A DNA stretch of 64,000 nucleotides from Sphingobium arseniciresistens (GCA_029167225.1 JARFNK010000005.1:124001-188000), one strand, 5' to 3'. Counted from the first letter of the stretch, positions 9,588 through 20,270 are shown. Notes: a model not told the origin generated them from the sequence alone. Numbers and translations: made by a program.

Positions 9588-10957
9588 TACCGGCGGCCAT
9601 CCTTCCGCCGGAGATAGAGCCACGGCACCCGTGCCGGGTCAAACTCCTTCCGGCGGCTGCGCGCAAAATAGGGCGGCATGTGATCACCGACGATCAGGAT
9701 GTCGGCATCGGGAAAATCCGGCGCCATGATCTCCCGCGCCAGCGCGCTTTGTATGTCGTCATGGATCTTCAGTTGCCGGCAGATCATCGGGAACGTTCGG
9801 GCCAGATAGGGCGACCAGCGCTCGCAATGATCTGTTCCAAGCTCAGGCTGGCTATCGACGGGCAGATGCGCGTTCACGGTCAGCCAGTAGAGGAACCGGG
9901 GCCGCCGGGCCTCCTTCAGTTCCTGCCTGATCACCCTGGGAACGTCACGATCGCAGGCGCCGGCAAAAACCCCGCCACAGGGCCTCACGCCCCTTCGTTG
10001 CAACCCGTCCGAGAATTCGAGCTCATGAAAGCCGATATTGGGATAGAATGTCTCGCGGCTGAAAAGCCGGTCGGAAAAGCTGTTGATGGCATGGGTTTCA
10101 TAACCTTTCCGAGCCAGTTGCGCCGGCAGGCATCCGCTTGCCCTGCCATTCAGATAGTCGGTGAAGTCGCCCCAGCGGCCGCACAGCTCCCGCACCTCGC
10201 CGGAGGTGGTACTGGCGTAGAAGGGGGACGTGCCCTGCGTGAGCTGATAGCGGGTAGCGATCTGCGGCCGCCGGAAGGGCGCAAACAACGCAGCCCTGAT
10301 CCGGGCATCGCCCACGGGCTGGCCGAGCGATTCCATGATGATGAGGATGAGGTCGCGGCGACCATCGGCCCGTACGGCAAAGCCGCTCGCCCGTACCGCC
10401 GAGTCAAAGGGCGCACCGGGATCGGCAAAGCGGCTATAATGACCGCGCATGTCCTTGCCCATTTCGTAATCGGCGATCACCAGCAGGGCAACCGGCAGCA
10501 TGCTAAACGGAACGAACCAGGCTGTCTTGAAATTGCTGTCCTTGCGCTGGCACCAGAGACCCGCGAGGGTCGTGACCGTCCATATGGTCGTGGCCACCAC
10601 ATATTCGGTCGAACTGGAGACTTCCAGTTCGCGCCAGTAGCGCAGCGAATAATAGAGGGAATGCATCGACAGGTCGAAAAGGCCGCTGATGAAGTGCAGC
10701 GCGGAATAGAACATCAACCCCGTGTAGAGCAGCGCTCGCGGCGCATAGGGCAGGGGCTTGAGCACCAAGCCTGCCAGCGCAAGCAGGACGATAACACTGC
10801 CACGCAACGGGCAACCGAAATACCAGAGCGGCAGATAGCCGATGTTGGGCAGGACCACCCAGGTCACGCACCAGCGCAAAAAACGCCGCAGATCCGTGCC
10901 CGGCCCGAAGAGGACCGGCGCTTCCGTCGGCACCGGAGGGGGCCAAACTAGCGACAT
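9587..10957 (-). CDS. Membrane-anchored sulfatase/LTA-synthase-fold transferase
   Basis: 456 aa. Several N-terminal membrane helices (about residues 30-165) are followed by an alkaline-phosphatase-superfamily domain. DLILIIMESLG is the first metal-binding strand, the Thr-rich STTSGEVRELCG segment carries the likely nucleophile, and ADILIVGDHMPPYF is the late Asp-His metal motif. Enzymes of this class transfer phosphoglycerol or phosphoethanolamine to surface glycans or lipids. It is translationally coupled to the next gene and overlaps the GtrA gene by 10 bp. The exact donor is not visible. Confidence 0.8.
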   Translation of the reverse strand: MSLVWPPPVPTEAPVLFGPGTDLRRFLRWCVTWVVLPNIGYLPLWYFGCPLRGSVIVLLALAGLVLKPLPYAPRALLYTGLMFYSALHFISGLFDLSMHSLYYSLRYWRELEVSSSTEYVVATTIWTVTTLAGLWCQRKDSNFKTAWFVPFSMLPVALLVIADYEMGKDMRGHYSRFADPGAPFDSAVRASGFAVRADGRRDLILIIMESLGQPVGDARIRAALFAPFRRPQIATRYQLTQGTSPFYASTTSGEVRELCGRWGDFTDYLNGRASGCLPAQLARKGYETHAINSFSDRLFSRETFYPNIGFHELEFSDGLQRRGVRPCGGVFAGACDRDVPRVIRQELKEARRPRFLYWLTVNAHLPVDSQPELGTDHCERWSPYLARTFPMICRQLKIHDDIQSALAREIMAPDFPDADILIVGDHMPPYFARSRRKEFDPARVPWLYLRRKDGRR

Positions 10958-11373
10958 GCAAACACGACGGACTTGCGCAGCATATAGGTGGTCTGGAAGC
11001 TGACGACGATCGCGATCAGCTTGGCAATGCGGGGATCGAGGCCGAGGACATCGCCGATGCCGACGATCCCGCCGGTGATGACGAGCCCCGCCAGCGCCGA
11101 TCCGAGGAACAGCGCCTTCTGCCGCGCGCGGCCCTCACGCGAATAGGCGATGCGGCCGGTGAAGACCGAACGGCTGGAAAAGATCCAGTGCGCGCCGGTG
11201 CCCACGCCATAGGCGATCACCGAAGCGGCGGCGGCGGGCATGTTCGTACCCAATAAGAGCAGAAACATGCCGGCATCGACCGCCAGCGCGATGACGCTCG
11301 CCGCGATATACCGCACATAGGTCCGGCGCCACACGCCCTCGGCCCAGACGCCTTCCTGCGCGCGGCCCGCCAT
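10948..11373 (-). CDS. GtrA family membrane protein
   Basis: 141 aa with four predicted membrane helices (VRYIAASVIALAVDAGMFLLLL and three more) and the GtrA pattern FSSRSVFTGR plus YMLRKSVVFACR at the end. GtrA proteins are thought to help flip undecaprenyl-linked sugars for glycan modification. The usual GtrB glycosyltransferase partner is not adjacent. The gene sits between the FAD mutase-like protein and the sulfatase-fold transferase in one operon. Confidence 0.88.
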   Translation of the reverse strand: MAGRAQEGVWAEGVWRRTYVRYIAASVIALAVDAGMFLLLLGTNMPAAAASVIAYGVGTGAHWIFSSRSVFTGRIAYSREGRARQKALFLGSALAGLVITGGIVGIGDVLGLDPRIAKLIAIVVSFQTTYMLRKSVVFACR

Positions 11374-11376
11374 GGA

Positions 11377-12927
11377 TCAGGCCGCCTTGCTCGGGCGGCT
11401 GGGTATCGGCACACGGCTGGGGACAAGGCGCCCGCTGGCCAGCGCCGCGCGCTCGCCGGCGACATCCTGCCCTTCCTCGCCGCTTTCATGATATTCCGCG
11501 TCTTCGTTGACCGCCCAGATGTCATAGACCCGCGCGCCGGCCACGATGTTGCGCACGGTCAGCATCGCCGTCATCATCGCATGGTCCTGATTATTGTAGC
11601 GGTGCATGCCGTTGCGGCCGACCATGTGCAGCGTGGGGTAACGCGCCTCCAGTTCGCTGCGCATGGCGAGCACATTGGCGGCATAGGCGTCGTCATAGAC
11701 CGGATAGGCCTTTTCCTGCCGCACCACCGCGCCGCCCACGACATCGCCGGGCCGGCACAGGCCCAGCGTCGCCATCTCGCTCTTGGCCAGCGCGATCAGG
11801 TCGTCATCGGCCGACGCCCACAGGCCGTCGCCCTCGAAGCAGAAATATTCCAGCCCCACGCAGGCGAGGCTCTCGTCGGGCACCATTTCGGGTGACCAGC
11901 TGCGGAAATTCTGGATGCGGCCGACCTTCACCTTGCTGTCGTGGATGTAGATCCAGTTGTCCGGGAACAGATCCTCGGACCGGATCATCAGCGCGACGGT
12001 CAGGAAATCGCGATATTTGAGGTCGAGCGCCTGCGGCATGATCGGCGGCAGTGGATGGATGCGCCCGGCCAGCTCCCGCATTGGTGCGGAGCTGATGACA
12101 TGGGCGGCATTGATTACGACCATCTGGCCATCGGCGCGGGTCGCCTGCACGCTCCAGCGGCCCGTCACCTGATCCTGCGACAATTGCTTGAGCGCATGGC
12201 CCATCAGCACGGTGTTGCCGCCGGCCACCACATGGTCGCGTGCGGCCTCCCACATCATGCCAGGGCCAAGGCGCGGATAGCGGAAGCTTTCCAGCAGCGT
12301 CTTGGTTTCCATGCCGTCATTGGGCCGCTTGTTGAGGCCCAGCGAGCGCTTGAGCCCGTCCTTCACCGCACCCCAGAGCGACAGCCCCTTGATCCGCTGC
12401 GCCGCCCAGTCCGCCGACATCTCGTCGCACGGCATGCCCCACACCTTTTCGGTATAGGTCTTGAAGAAGATCGAGAACAGCTTGTGGCCGAAGGCGTTGA
12501 CGGTCCAGTCCTGGAAGGAGCGGACATTGCGGTTGGGCATCAGCCTGGCCTTGGCAAAGCTCGCCATGCACAGGGTGGAGCGCCACAGGCCCAGGTTCCA
12601 CAGCGCCTCGAACGCGCGCAGCGGATAGCTGTAGAACTTGCCCTCATAATAGATGCGGCTCATCCGCGGCCGCTGGATGAAATCATGCGGCAGGATCTCG
12701 TTCCAGAGGTCCACGACCTCCTTAGACTTCGAAAAGAAGCGATGGCCGCCGATATCGAATCGGAAGCCCTCATGCTCTACCGTGCGGCTGATGCCGCCGA
12801 CATAGACCGGATCCTTCTCGATCACGGTGACGCGATAGCCCTGCTTCGTCAGCAGATAGGCCGCCGTCAGGCCCGCCGGGCCTGCTCCGATGATCGCGAC
12901 GTCGACGCCCTGTTCTGCAGGCGGCAT
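11377..12927 (-). CDS. FAD/NAD(P)-binding oxidoreductase, UDP-galactopyranose-mutase-like
   Basis: 516 aa. An N-terminal Rossmann dinucleotide motif (DVAIIGAGPAGLTAAYLL, residues 9-26) and the FDIGGHRFFSKS motif are typical of amine-oxidase/Glf-like flavoproteins that act on nucleotide sugars or lipids. The C-terminal GRNGMHRYNNQDHAM segment matches the FAD-binding end of this family. It is the first gene of a four-gene minus-strand operon and starts at 12927. A near-consensus CtrA-type box lies about 64 bp upstream (12991-13005). The substrate is unknown; a sugar or polyprenol-sugar is likely from context. Confidence 0.8.
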   Translation of the reverse strand: MPPAEQGVDVAIIGAGPAGLTAAYLLTKQGYRVTVIEKDPVYVGGISRTVEHEGFRFDIGGHRFFSKSKEVVDLWNEILPHDFIQRPRMSRIYYEGKFYSYPLRAFEALWNLGLWRSTLCMASFAKARLMPNRNVRSFQDWTVNAFGHKLFSIFFKTYTEKVWGMPCDEMSADWAAQRIKGLSLWGAVKDGLKRSLGLNKRPNDGMETKTLLESFRYPRLGPGMMWEAARDHVVAGGNTVLMGHALKQLSQDQVTGRWSVQATRADGQMVVINAAHVISSAPMRELAGRIHPLPPIMPQALDLKYRDFLTVALMIRSEDLFPDNWIYIHDSKVKVGRIQNFRSWSPEMVPDESLACVGLEYFCFEGDGLWASADDDLIALAKSEMATLGLCRPGDVVGGAVVRQEKAYPVYDDAYAANVLAMRSELEARYPTLHMVGRNGMHRYNNQDHAMMTAMLTVRNIVAGARVYDIWAVNEDAEYHESGEEGQDVAGERAALASGRLVPSRVPIPSRPSKAA

Positions 12928-12990
12928 GATATTGGTCCCCCGGATGAGTCCTCGAGACCTACGGGGTGAAGGAAATGCTCTAAGAAATGG

Positions 12991-13005
12991 TTAACGACAT
13001 CGTAA
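12991..13005. promoter_or_regulatory. Near-consensus CtrA-type box upstream of the glycan operon
   Basis: TTAA-N7-GTAA, one mismatch from TTAA-N7-TTAA. It also includes the half-site ATGGTTAA (TTAACCAT on the other strand). It lies 64-78 bp before the start of the FAD oxidoreductase gene at 12927. The function is inferred from the motif only. Confidence 0.35.
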
Positions 13006-13086
13006 CCCGCACAGGGGCATAGAGGCGGGGCGGGCGTGCGATCGCGCAAGCCCGCCCCGATGGATATGATGGGCTGGATATGATGG

Positions 13087-13440
13087 TCAGCCCGCGCGCG
13101 CGGCGGAGACCAGCGCGGAAAGATCACGCTGGGCGCCGGAATAGGCGCCATCATAGCAGCGCCGGTAGTCAGCGAGCAGATAAAGATCGCGGGTATTGTC
13201 CGCTCCGCAGACCGTCTTGGCGGCGTAGCGGATGCGATGGCCGGCGCGGGTGACGCCGCGATCCTGCCGCAGGTCGAGGTCGGCGAGCGACACGCGCATG
13301 GAGCGGGTTGCCTGGCCGGACTGGCCCGTCACCACCATCTCGCTGTCATCCAGCTGTCCTGCCCAGTTGGCGCTGCTCGCCATGGTCGAAACCGGCAGGA
13401 GCAGCAGCGCGGCCCCCGTGATCATCAGGGTCTTGTGCAT
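13087..13440 (-). CDS. UrcA family protein
   Basis: 117 aa small exported protein. A signal peptide (MHKTLMITGAALLLLPVSTMAS) is followed by the UrcA pattern: SMRVSLADLDL near the middle, then RIRYAAKTVCG and a second Cys in DYRRCYDGAY, which could form a disulfide. Function is unknown; the family is widespread in sphingomonads and caulobacters. AGAGGA precedes the ATG at 13440. It stands alone between the glycan operon and the purH terminator. Confidence 0.85.
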   Translation of the reverse strand: MHKTLMITGAALLLLPVSTMASSANWAGQLDDSEMVVTGQSGQATRSMRVSLADLDLRQDRGVTRAGHRIRYAAKTVCGADNTRDLYLLADYRRCYDGAYSGAQRDLSALVSAARAG

Positions 13441-13532
13441 CGGTCATCCTCTCACACTTGTCTTTTTTCATATCGTCTTTTGCCGCCCGGCCGACGCTCA
13501 ACGCGCGTCCCGCCGATCGGATGCGAGGGATA

Positions 13533-13580
13533 TAGGAAAAATGGCGGAAAAATGCCAGTCTTCGGGCATTTTTTCCGCCA
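13533..13580 (-). terminator. Rho-independent terminator after purH
   Basis: On the minus strand, GGCGGAAAAAATGCC pairs with GGCATTTTTCCGCC (one-base bulge) around an 8-base loop and is followed by ATTTTTCC. It begins about 45 bp past the purH stop and closes the rsmB-rpe-heparinase-purH run. Confidence 0.85.
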
Positions 13581-13625
13581 TTTATTGCATCGCGTCAGCG
13601 CACGCTGCGCCGCATCAAAATCGCA

Positions 13626-15215
13626 TCAATGGCGGAAATGACGCATTCCGGTGAAGACCATGGCCAGGCCCGCCTCGTCCGCCGCGGCAATCACTTCGGC
13701 GTCGCGAATGGAACCGCCCGGCTGGATCACCGCCGTCGCGCCCGCCTCGACCGCCGCCAGCAAGCCGTCGGCGAAGGGGAAGAAGGCATCGGAGGCCACG
13801 GCAGAACCGATGGTGCGAGCCTCGCTCCAGCCGGCCTTGTCTGCTGCATCCTTGGCCTTCCACGCGGCGATGCGCGCGGATTCGAGGCGATTCATCTGCC
13901 CCGCGCCGATGCCCGCCGTGCTGCCGCCCTTGGCATAGACGATCGCGTTCGACTTCACATGCTTGGCCACCGTCCAGGCGAACAGGCAGTCGGTCAGTTC
14001 CTGCTCGCTCGGCGCGCGCTTGGTGACGACCTGCAACGCGGCGCGGTCGATGCGGCCATTGTCACGGCTCTGCACCAGCAGGCCGCCGGCGATGCTCTTC
14101 ATCGCCAGGCCGGGGCGCGCCGGATCGGGCAGGTCGCCGGTCAGCAGCAGGCGCAGGTTCTTCTTCTTGGCAAAGATCGCCTTCGCTTCGTCATCCGCAT
14201 CGGGCGCGGCGACGACTTCGGTGAAGATGCCGCTGATCGCCTCGGCCGTGGGGCCATCGAGCGGACGGTTGACCGCGATGATGCCGCCGAACGCGGAAAC
14301 GCTGTCGCAGGCGAGCGCCGCCTCATAGGCCTCGATCAGCGTCTCGCCGGTCGCCACGCCGCAGGGATTGGCATGCTTCACGATCACCACGGTCGGCGGA
14401 CCGTCGCGGAACTCGCTCACCAGCTCCAGGGCGGCGTCGGCGTCATTGTAATTATTGTAGCTCAGCTCCTTGCCCTGCAGCTGCTTCGCCTGCGCGATGC
14501 CATTGGCCGTGGGGCCGAGCGGCAGGTAGAGCGCGGCGGACTGGTGCGGGTTCTCGCCATAGCGCAGCGTGGTGGACAGCGTGCTCGCCACCGCCAGCGT
14601 CTCGGGGAATATCACGCCCTGATCGGCATGGGCGAACCAGCTGGCGATCATGCTGTCATAGGCGGCGGTGGCGGCATAGGCCTTGCCCGCCAACATCCGG
14701 CGGAAGTCATAGCTGGTCGCGCCGCCCTTGTCCGCCATCTCGGCGATCAGCCGGGCATAGTCGGCCGGATCGGTGAGGATCGCGACGCTCTCATGATTCT
14801 TCGCCGCCGAACGCACCATGGAGGGGCCGCCAATGTCGATATTCTCGATGATCTCCTCGCGCTCCGCACCCTTGGCGACGGTCGCGGCAAAGGGGTAGAG
14901 GTTGACGACGACCAGGTCGATCGCGCCGATGGCATGGGCCTCCATCGCCGCGACATGCTCGGGATTGCCGCGCACCGCCAGCAGGCCGCCATGCACCTTG
15001 GGATGCAGTGTCTTGACGCGGCCGTCCATCATCTCGGGAAAGCCGGTGAGGTCGGAAATGTCCATGACCGCCAGCCCCGCCTCGCGCAATGCCTTGGCCG
15101 TCCCGCCGGTCGACACCAGCTCCACGCCATGGCTCGCCAGCACCTTGCCCAGATCGGCAAGGCCGGTCTTGTCCGATACCGAAAGCAGAGCTCGGCGGAT
15201 CGTTACGTCAGTCAT
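13626..15215 (-). CDS. purH: Bifunctional AICAR transformylase / IMP cyclohydrolase
   Basis: 529 aa, normal PurH length. The N-terminal MGS-like cyclohydrolase domain carries [25 protein letters not shown] and [14 protein letters not shown]. The C-terminal transformylase domain carries KHANPCGVA and [10 protein letters not shown]. It performs the last two steps of IMP synthesis. It starts 10 bp after the heparinase-family stop, so it is the last gene of an operon, and it is followed by a strong terminator. Confidence 0.97.
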   Translation of the reverse strand: MTDVTIRRALLSVSDKTGLADLGKVLASHGVELVSTGGTAKALREAGLAVMDISDLTGFPEMMDGRVKTLHPKVHGGLLAVRGNPEHVAAMEAHAIGAIDLVVVNLYPFAATVAKGAEREEIIENIDIGGPSMVRSAAKNHESVAILTDPADYARLIAEMADKGGATSYDFRRMLAGKAYAATAAYDSMIASWFAHADQGVIFPETLAVASTLSTTLRYGENPHQSAALYLPLGPTANGIAQAKQLQGKELSYNNYNDADAALELVSEFRDGPPTVVIVKHANPCGVATGETLIEAYEAALACDSVSAFGGIIAVNRPLDGPTAEAISGIFTEVVAAPDADDEAKAIFAKKKNLRLLLTGDLPDPARPGLAMKSIAGGLLVQSRDNGRIDRAALQVVTKRAPSEQELTDCLFAWTVAKHVKSNAIVYAKGGSTAGIGAGQMNRLESARIAAWKAKDAADKAGWSEARTIGSAVASDAFFPFADGLLAAVEAGATAVIQPGGSIRDAEVIAAADEAGLAMVFTGMRHFRH

Positions 15216-15225
15216 GTTCGTCTTT

Positions 15226-16980
15226 CTATCCTACGCGTTTCAGCAGCCAGCCGATGCTAATGCCCCCCGGCAATGCTTCGCCGGTAACGACAAGTTGGTT
15301 GGTGGCGTGGGGCCGGCCATCGCCGTCGACCCACAGGCTTTCCTCGATGGAAATCATACCGGCGCCCGCGCGAAATTGCCACAGGGCGCCCAGTTCGATG
15401 CGCAGCAGCGCGCCTTTCTCGTCCGCCGTCAGCGTCGGTTCGACACCGGGAGCGAGATGGAAGCGCAGCACGAAGGGCGCGGGGGCAGGCTTCTTGCGCC
15501 GCTCGGCGGGGAGCAGCATGTCCTCGCCTCGGATCTCCCGGCCGTCGGTGGAGAGCATCAGCAGCCGGCGGTGGATATAGCCCAGCCGCCGCACATAGCC
15601 GTCATGGCTGATATCCAGGCGACTGCCGGTCTCGAACTCCTGCCGGCTGAACTCGACCTCGGTCACGCCCTTGCCCAGCGTGCCGTCGGGCAGGATCGCG
15701 GTGCTGTTGCTGTCCGACAGGATGAGCGTGCTGTGCGCGGCGGTGGTGCGCAGGCCCTGCGCCAGCCCTTCGGGAATGAATGCGCCGGCCAGCGCCGCGC
15801 CGCCGCAATTGACGACCAGCCGATGCGCCCCGTCGCTGATCTCCATCGCCCCGGTCGACGCGCAGCCCACCATGGCGAGCCGCGCGACCGGCGGCGGCGC
15901 GGCATCGACCTGGATGATCGTGGTGCCGGCCGACAGCCGCTGATAGCCCCAGTCGCGCGCCTGCCGCAGCGGACGGGTGCGCACGCCGGTCGCGGCGACC
16001 ACGGCGGCGACCCGGTCGGGATCGATGGCCCCGGCGCCCTGCCAGCTGCCAAGGCCATTGTCGCCATGGGTGAGGCCCAGCAGCGCCGGGACGGTGCGGC
16101 TCAGCGCCTCACCAAGGAAGGCGGGCGCCTCTTCGCGCGCCGCGCTGTAGACCGCGCGCACCATGGCGAGCAGCATCACGCCGTCGATCTGCGCGATCGG
16201 CGAGCGCGAGATGGCGCCACCATCGGGATAGAAGGCATCGTCCACCGCGCGGCGCAGACCGGCCTCGCCGAAGCTCCGGCGCAGAGTGCCACCGGGGATC
16301 AGCATCGAGGCGGCGACGATGCTGCCCCATGCGACCAGCCGGGGCAGGCCCTGCGGCGCCTTGTCGGCGCTGCGATCCAGATGGCGGGCGGTCCGCGCAA
16401 TGCTGGTCAGCACCAGCGAGCGATAGACCAGATCGCTGGAGGACAGGATCAGCGGGGCGTGCGCCGTCCAGAAGAAGATCCGCCAGCCCGCATTGTCGGC
16501 GCGCCATGCCGGCTCGCTCGCGCGGTCGCTGTGCGCAGCCAGCCATTTACGCATGACCGCCTCGGCAATCGGTGCGCCCTGTTCCCGCGTGGCGACGGTC
16601 GAGAGGTCGCGCAGCCAACGGAAGCTGTGGATATAGTCGGCAAAGGCCGGCGGCACGTCCAGCGCGGCGAAGTCCAGCGTCTCGATCGGCAGCTTCAGGC
16701 CGCGAAACAGGAAATGGCCGGCGCGGATCGCCTTGCCCGCGCGCGGATCGCCAGGGATGGTATCTTCCGGCACCGCCAGCAATTTCAGCGGATATTTGCC
16801 CTTCAGCCGCTTCGCGTGGATCGGCGTCGCCCAGGTCAGGCGGTAGAAATGATTGGCCAGCCGGGTCGCCAGCGACGCGCCCTTGTCATCCGGCAGGCGG
16901 ATGAGGCGCTTGCCCTCCTCGATCTCTTCCTCGCCTTGCAGCGGTTCAGGACGGGGCGGAAGGCGGGACCAGTCGTTCAC
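15226..16980 (-). CDS. Heparinase II/III family protein
   Basis: 584 aa. The N-terminal part is an alpha-helical toroid, for example [18 protein letters not shown]. The C-terminal beta-sandwich contains [13 protein letters not shown], the typical His-containing heparinase II/III motif. Members are polysaccharide lyases or cell-surface glycan enzymes. No signal peptide is visible at the N-terminus. The start is a GTG overlapping the rpe stop (GTGA), so rpe, this gene and purH are coupled. The substrate is unknown; in alphaproteobacteria this gene is a frequent purH neighbour. Confidence 0.9.
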   Translation of the reverse strand: MNDWSRLPPRPEPLQGEEEIEEGKRLIRLPDDKGASLATRLANHFYRLTWATPIHAKRLKGKYPLKLLAVPEDTIPGDPRAGKAIRAGHFLFRGLKLPIETLDFAALDVPPAFADYIHSFRWLRDLSTVATREQGAPIAEAVMRKWLAAHSDRASEPAWRADNAGWRIFFWTAHAPLILSSSDLVYRSLVLTSIARTARHLDRSADKAPQGLPRLVAWGSIVAASMLIPGGTLRRSFGEAGLRRAVDDAFYPDGGAISRSPIAQIDGVMLLAMVRAVYSAAREEAPAFLGEALSRTVPALLGLTHGDNGLGSWQGAGAIDPDRVAAVVAATGVRTRPLRQARDWGYQRLSAGTTIIQVDAAPPPVARLAMVGCASTGAMEISDGAHRLVVNCGGAALAGAFIPEGLAQGLRTTAAHSTLILSDSNSTAILPDGTLGKGVTEVEFSRQEFETGSRLDISHDGYVRRLGYIHRRLLMLSTDGREIRGEDMLLPAERRKKPAPAPFVLRFHLAPGVEPTLTADEKGALLRIELGALWQFRAGAGMISIEESLWVDGDGRPHATNQLVVTGEALPGGISIGWLLKRVG

Positions 16981-17651
16981 CCCCCGCGCAGCCCCCGGAT
17001 ATTCTCCGCATAGGCATCCGGCCCGCCGCGGAAGGTCGCGGTACCCGCCACCAGCACGTCGGCGCCGGCGGCGATGGCGCGGGGCGCCGTGCTCATGTCG
17101 ATTCCGCCGTCCACCTGCAAGCGGATGTCCTTGCCGGTCTTGTCGATCATCTTGCGGATCGCCTCGATCTTGCGCAGCTGGCTTTCGATGAAGCTCTGCC
17201 CGCCGAAACCGGGGTTGACGCTCATCACCAGCACCAGGTCAATGTCCTCGATCAGATAGTCGAGCATCTTGGCCGGGGTCGCGGGATTGAGCACCACGCC
17301 CGCCAGCTTGCCCAGCGCCTTGATCGCCTGCACCGTGCGGTGCGTATGCGGGCCGGCTTCCGGGTGCACGGTCAGGATGTCCGCCCCGGCCGCCGCGAAG
17401 GCTTCCAGATAGGCATCGACCGGCGAGATCATCAGGTGGACGTCCAGCGGCTTCTGCGTGTGCGGGCGGATCGCCTTCACCACCATCGGGCCGATGGTGA
17501 TGTTGGGCACGAAATGCCCGTCCATCACGTCGACATGCACCCAGTCGCAGCCGGCTGCGTCGATGGCACGGACTTCCTCGCCCAGCCGCGCGAAATCGGC
17601 GGAGAGGATGGAGGGAGCGATCAGGATCGGGCGGGGTGTGGATGTCGTCAT
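16977..17651 (-). CDS. rpe: Ribulose-phosphate 3-epimerase
   Basis: 224 aa TIM barrel. Visible motifs are [17 protein letters not shown], the metal/catalytic [28 protein letters not shown] and LQVDGGI with the catalytic Asp. It interconverts ribulose-5-phosphate and xylulose-5-phosphate in the pentose phosphate pathway. It shares a 4-bp overlap with the heparinase-family gene. Confidence 0.97.
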   Translation of the reverse strand: MTTSTPRPILIAPSILSADFARLGEEVRAIDAAGCDWVHVDVMDGHFVPNITIGPMVVKAIRPHTQKPLDVHLMISPVDAYLEAFAAAGADILTVHPEAGPHTHRTVQAIKALGKLAGVVLNPATPAKMLDYLIEDIDLVLVMSVNPGFGGQSFIESQLRKIEAIRKMIDKTGKDIRLQVDGGIDMSTAPRAIAAGADVLVAGTATFRGGPDAYAENIRGLRGG

Positions 17652-17763
17652 GGAAACATCGCATTAGCCGCGCGAATCGGCCTGCGCAACAGTTGTGCAA
17701 CCATTGCCGGCGCCGATTCGCGAAGCATCGGAAAGGCCATGGAAAAAGGCCGGGGACATTGGC

Positions 17764-19068
17764 TCAGTCGCGCCGCATCCGGGCGACGAAGAAGCCATCC
17801 GTGCCGCCCGTGTCGACCAGCGTTTCGGGCAAGGTCCGCATCCATCCCTGCGCAGTGGGCGCGATCCCATCGGGCAGCTCCGTGGGCGCAGGCGGTGCCG
17901 GCGTGAATCCGGGCGTCCGCACTAGGAAAGCCTCCACCTGATCCTCGCCCTCGGCCTGTTCCAGCGAGCAGGTGGCGTAGACCAGCGTCCCGCCCGGCTT
18001 CACCCATTGCGCCGCGCGGTCGAGCAGCGCCGTCTGAAGTTCTGCCAGTTCGGCGATCTGGCGCGCGCCGATGCGATGGACGACGTCCGGGTGGCGGCGA
18101 TAGATGCCGGTCGCGGTACAGGGCGCGTCGAGCAGTACGGCGTCCGCCGCGCCATCCGGCGCCCAGCTGCGCAGGTCTCCGGTCACGGTCTTCGCCTCGA
18201 GCCCGGTGCGCTCCAGATTTTCGGAGAGCCGCGCCAGCCGCTTCGCCGATTGATCGACTGCCGTGACCCTCCATCCGGCGGCGGCGAGCTGCATCGTCTT
18301 GCCGCCCGGCGCGGCGCACAAGTCCAGCACATGCCGCTCTTCGCCCGCGCCCAGCAGGCGCGCGGGCACGGATGCCGCCAGATCCTGTACCCACCATGCG
18401 CCGTCGCCAAAGCCGGGCAGCCCGGCGATCGCATCATGATCGCTGGCCAGCCGGACATGGCCGGGCATCAGCGAGACGCCGCCAAGCCGCTGTGCCCAAT
18501 CCTCCGTTTCCGCAGGATCGCGCAGGGTGACGTCCACCGGCGGACGCACGGCAAAGGCGCGCGCGGCGCCTTCCACCATCGGCTCGCCCCATTGCCCGGC
18601 CCAGCGGGCGGAAAGGTCGGCGGGCAGCGAAGGCACCTCGGGCAGGCGCGCACCGCCGCGCATCAGCGTGCCGAACACGCCGTGCACCAGCTTGCGCGGG
18701 CCACCATCGACCAGCGGCAGGGCGGTGGCGATCGCGGCGTGCGGCGGCGTGCCGAGCAGCAGCGCCTGCGTCAGCGCCATGCGCAGCACCGCGCGCGCCT
18801 TCGCATCCTCGGGCAGGGGATTGGCCGTGGCGCTATCGATCAGCGCATCCAGATCGGGCAGGTGGCGCAGCGTCTCGGCCGTAATGGCGTGGACAAGCGC
18901 GCGGTCGGCACGGTCGGGCAGGCCCTGCGTCGCGCCATGCAGCGCGATCTCCAGCGGTTCGCCCCGGCGCAATACGGCGTCGATCAGCTTCAGGGCGGCG
19001 CGGCGGGCGGGAACGCCGGGCGGGGCCGGGGGAGGGGCCGGGCGGGAAGGATAGCGAGGGGTCGTCAT
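17764..19068 (-). CDS. rsmB: RsmB/NOP family 16S rRNA (cytosine-C5) methyltransferase
   Basis: 434 aa. An N-terminal NusB-like helical domain (RRAALKLIDAVLRRGEPLE) is joined to a class I SAM methyltransferase. The methyltransferase shows LDLCAAPGGKTMQLA (motif I), LLDAPCTATGIYRRHPD (Cys in PC) and LVYATCSLEQAEGE (the TCS catalytic Cys). It would methylate C967 of 16S rRNA or a similar site. It is the first gene of the rsmB-rpe-heparinase-purH run. Confidence 0.92.
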   Translation of the reverse strand: MTTPRYPSRPAPPPAPPGVPARRAALKLIDAVLRRGEPLEIALHGATQGLPDRADRALVHAITAETLRHLPDLDALIDSATANPLPEDAKARAVLRMALTQALLLGTPPHAAIATALPLVDGGPRKLVHGVFGTLMRGGARLPEVPSLPADLSARWAGQWGEPMVEGAARAFAVRPPVDVTLRDPAETEDWAQRLGGVSLMPGHVRLASDHDAIAGLPGFGDGAWWVQDLAASVPARLLGAGEERHVLDLCAAPGGKTMQLAAAGWRVTAVDQSAKRLARLSENLERTGLEAKTVTGDLRSWAPDGAADAVLLDAPCTATGIYRRHPDVVHRIGARQIAELAELQTALLDRAAQWVKPGGTLVYATCSLEQAEGEDQVEAFLVRTPGFTPAPPAPTELPDGIAPTAQGWMRTLPETLVDTGGTDGFFVARMRRD

Positions 19069-19160
19069 CTGCGGTCCCTAACGCCATTTGCCCGCGCCGT
19101 CACCTACCCGAAGCGGAAACAGATGCCGTGCCGTAGAGTGCGGGCATATGGGCGGGCGGA

Positions 19161-20165
19161 TTAATCCCGCCGCAGCGGATCGAGCGTGCTGGACCGCCGC
19201 TTGCCCGTCCCTGCACTCCCGCTGCTCCCGCTACCCGGCCGGCCATTGGGGAACAGCGCAGAGCCCGGTGCCGTCCTGTACGGCGAAATGCCCATCGCTG
19301 GCCCCGCAGCCGGCGCGCCCATGTGCTGCGCCACATCCTCCTGCGCCAGCTCCTCCAGCGCGGCGATGCGGCTTTCCGTCGCGGGATGGGTGGAGAACAG
19401 CTCGCTGACATGCGTCGGCACGATATAGAGCTGCGCCGCCGCAGGGTTACGCTCCGCCACGGGATTGGGGATGCGCTGCGCCATGCCGGAAATCTTCGCG
19501 AGGGCAGAGGCGAGCGCACGCGGATTGCCGCTGATCTCGGCGCCGGCGCGGTCCGCGCCATATTCGCGCGTGCGGCTGATCGCCATCTGCACGATCATCG
19601 CGGCAAAGGGCGCCACGATCACCGCCATCAGGCTCGCCAGCATATTCTGGTTGCCGTTATTGTCGCCGCCGCCACGGAAGAACAGGCCGAAATTGGCCAG
19701 CATCGAAATGGCGCCCGCGATCGTCGCCACCATCGTCATGATCAGCGTGTCGCGGTTGCGCACATGGCCAAGCTCATGCGCCATCACGCCCGCCACTTCC
19801 TCACGCGAGAGCATGTTAAGCAGCCCGGTGGTCGCCGCCACCGCCGCATGTTCGGGGTCACGCCCGGTCGCAAAGGCATTGGGGTGCGGCTCGTCGATGA
19901 TGTAGACGCGCGGCATCGGCAGCCGGGCACGCTGCGCCAGTTCCGCGACCAGCCCATGGAAATCCGGCGCGCTTGTCGCATCGACTTCTCGCGCATTGTG
20001 CATCGACAGCACGATGCGGTCGGCATTCCAGAAGGTGAAGAGGTTCATGCCCGCCGCCACCAGCAGCGCGATCACCGCGCCGCCCGTGCCGCCCAGCGTG
20101 AAGCCGAGCGCCATGAACAGCGCCGTCAGCGCCGAAAGCAGCAGGGTGGTCTTGAAACCGTTCAC
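19161..20165 (-). CDS. htpX: Zinc metalloprotease HtpX (M48)
   Basis: 334 aa. The protein begins with a GTG at 20165 ([18 protein letters not shown]), preceded by AAGGAG 10-15 bp upstream; the longer open frame to 20531 is not conserved. There are two N-terminal membrane helices and a zinc site HELGH in [14 protein letters not shown]. Further membrane segments follow, then a C-terminal Gly/Ser-rich tail. It degrades misfolded inner-membrane proteins. It is divergent from the small SDHAF4-like gene at 20271. Confidence 0.93.
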   Translation of the reverse strand: MNGFKTTLLLSALTALFMALGFTLGGTGGAVIALLVAAGMNLFTFWNADRIVLSMHNAREVDATSAPDFHGLVAELAQRARLPMPRVYIIDEPHPNAFATGRDPEHAAVAATTGLLNMLSREEVAGVMAHELGHVRNRDTLIMTMVATIAGAISMLANFGLFFRGGGDNNGNQNMLASLMAVIVAPFAAMIVQMAISRTREYGADRAGAEISGNPRALASALAKISGMAQRIPNPVAERNPAAAQLYIVPTHVSELFSTHPATESRIAALEELAQEDVAQHMGAPAAGPAMGISPYRTAPGSALFPNGRPGSGSSGSAGTGKRRSSTLDPLRRD

Positions 20166-20270
20166 TTGAGAAAAGCTCCTTCTTGGCCCAGATACAGGGT
20201 CAGCAATGAATGTGGGATTGCCGCCCGTGCCCGTCAATTGCGGCGCATCCCCAGCAAGGATTTGAAACAA

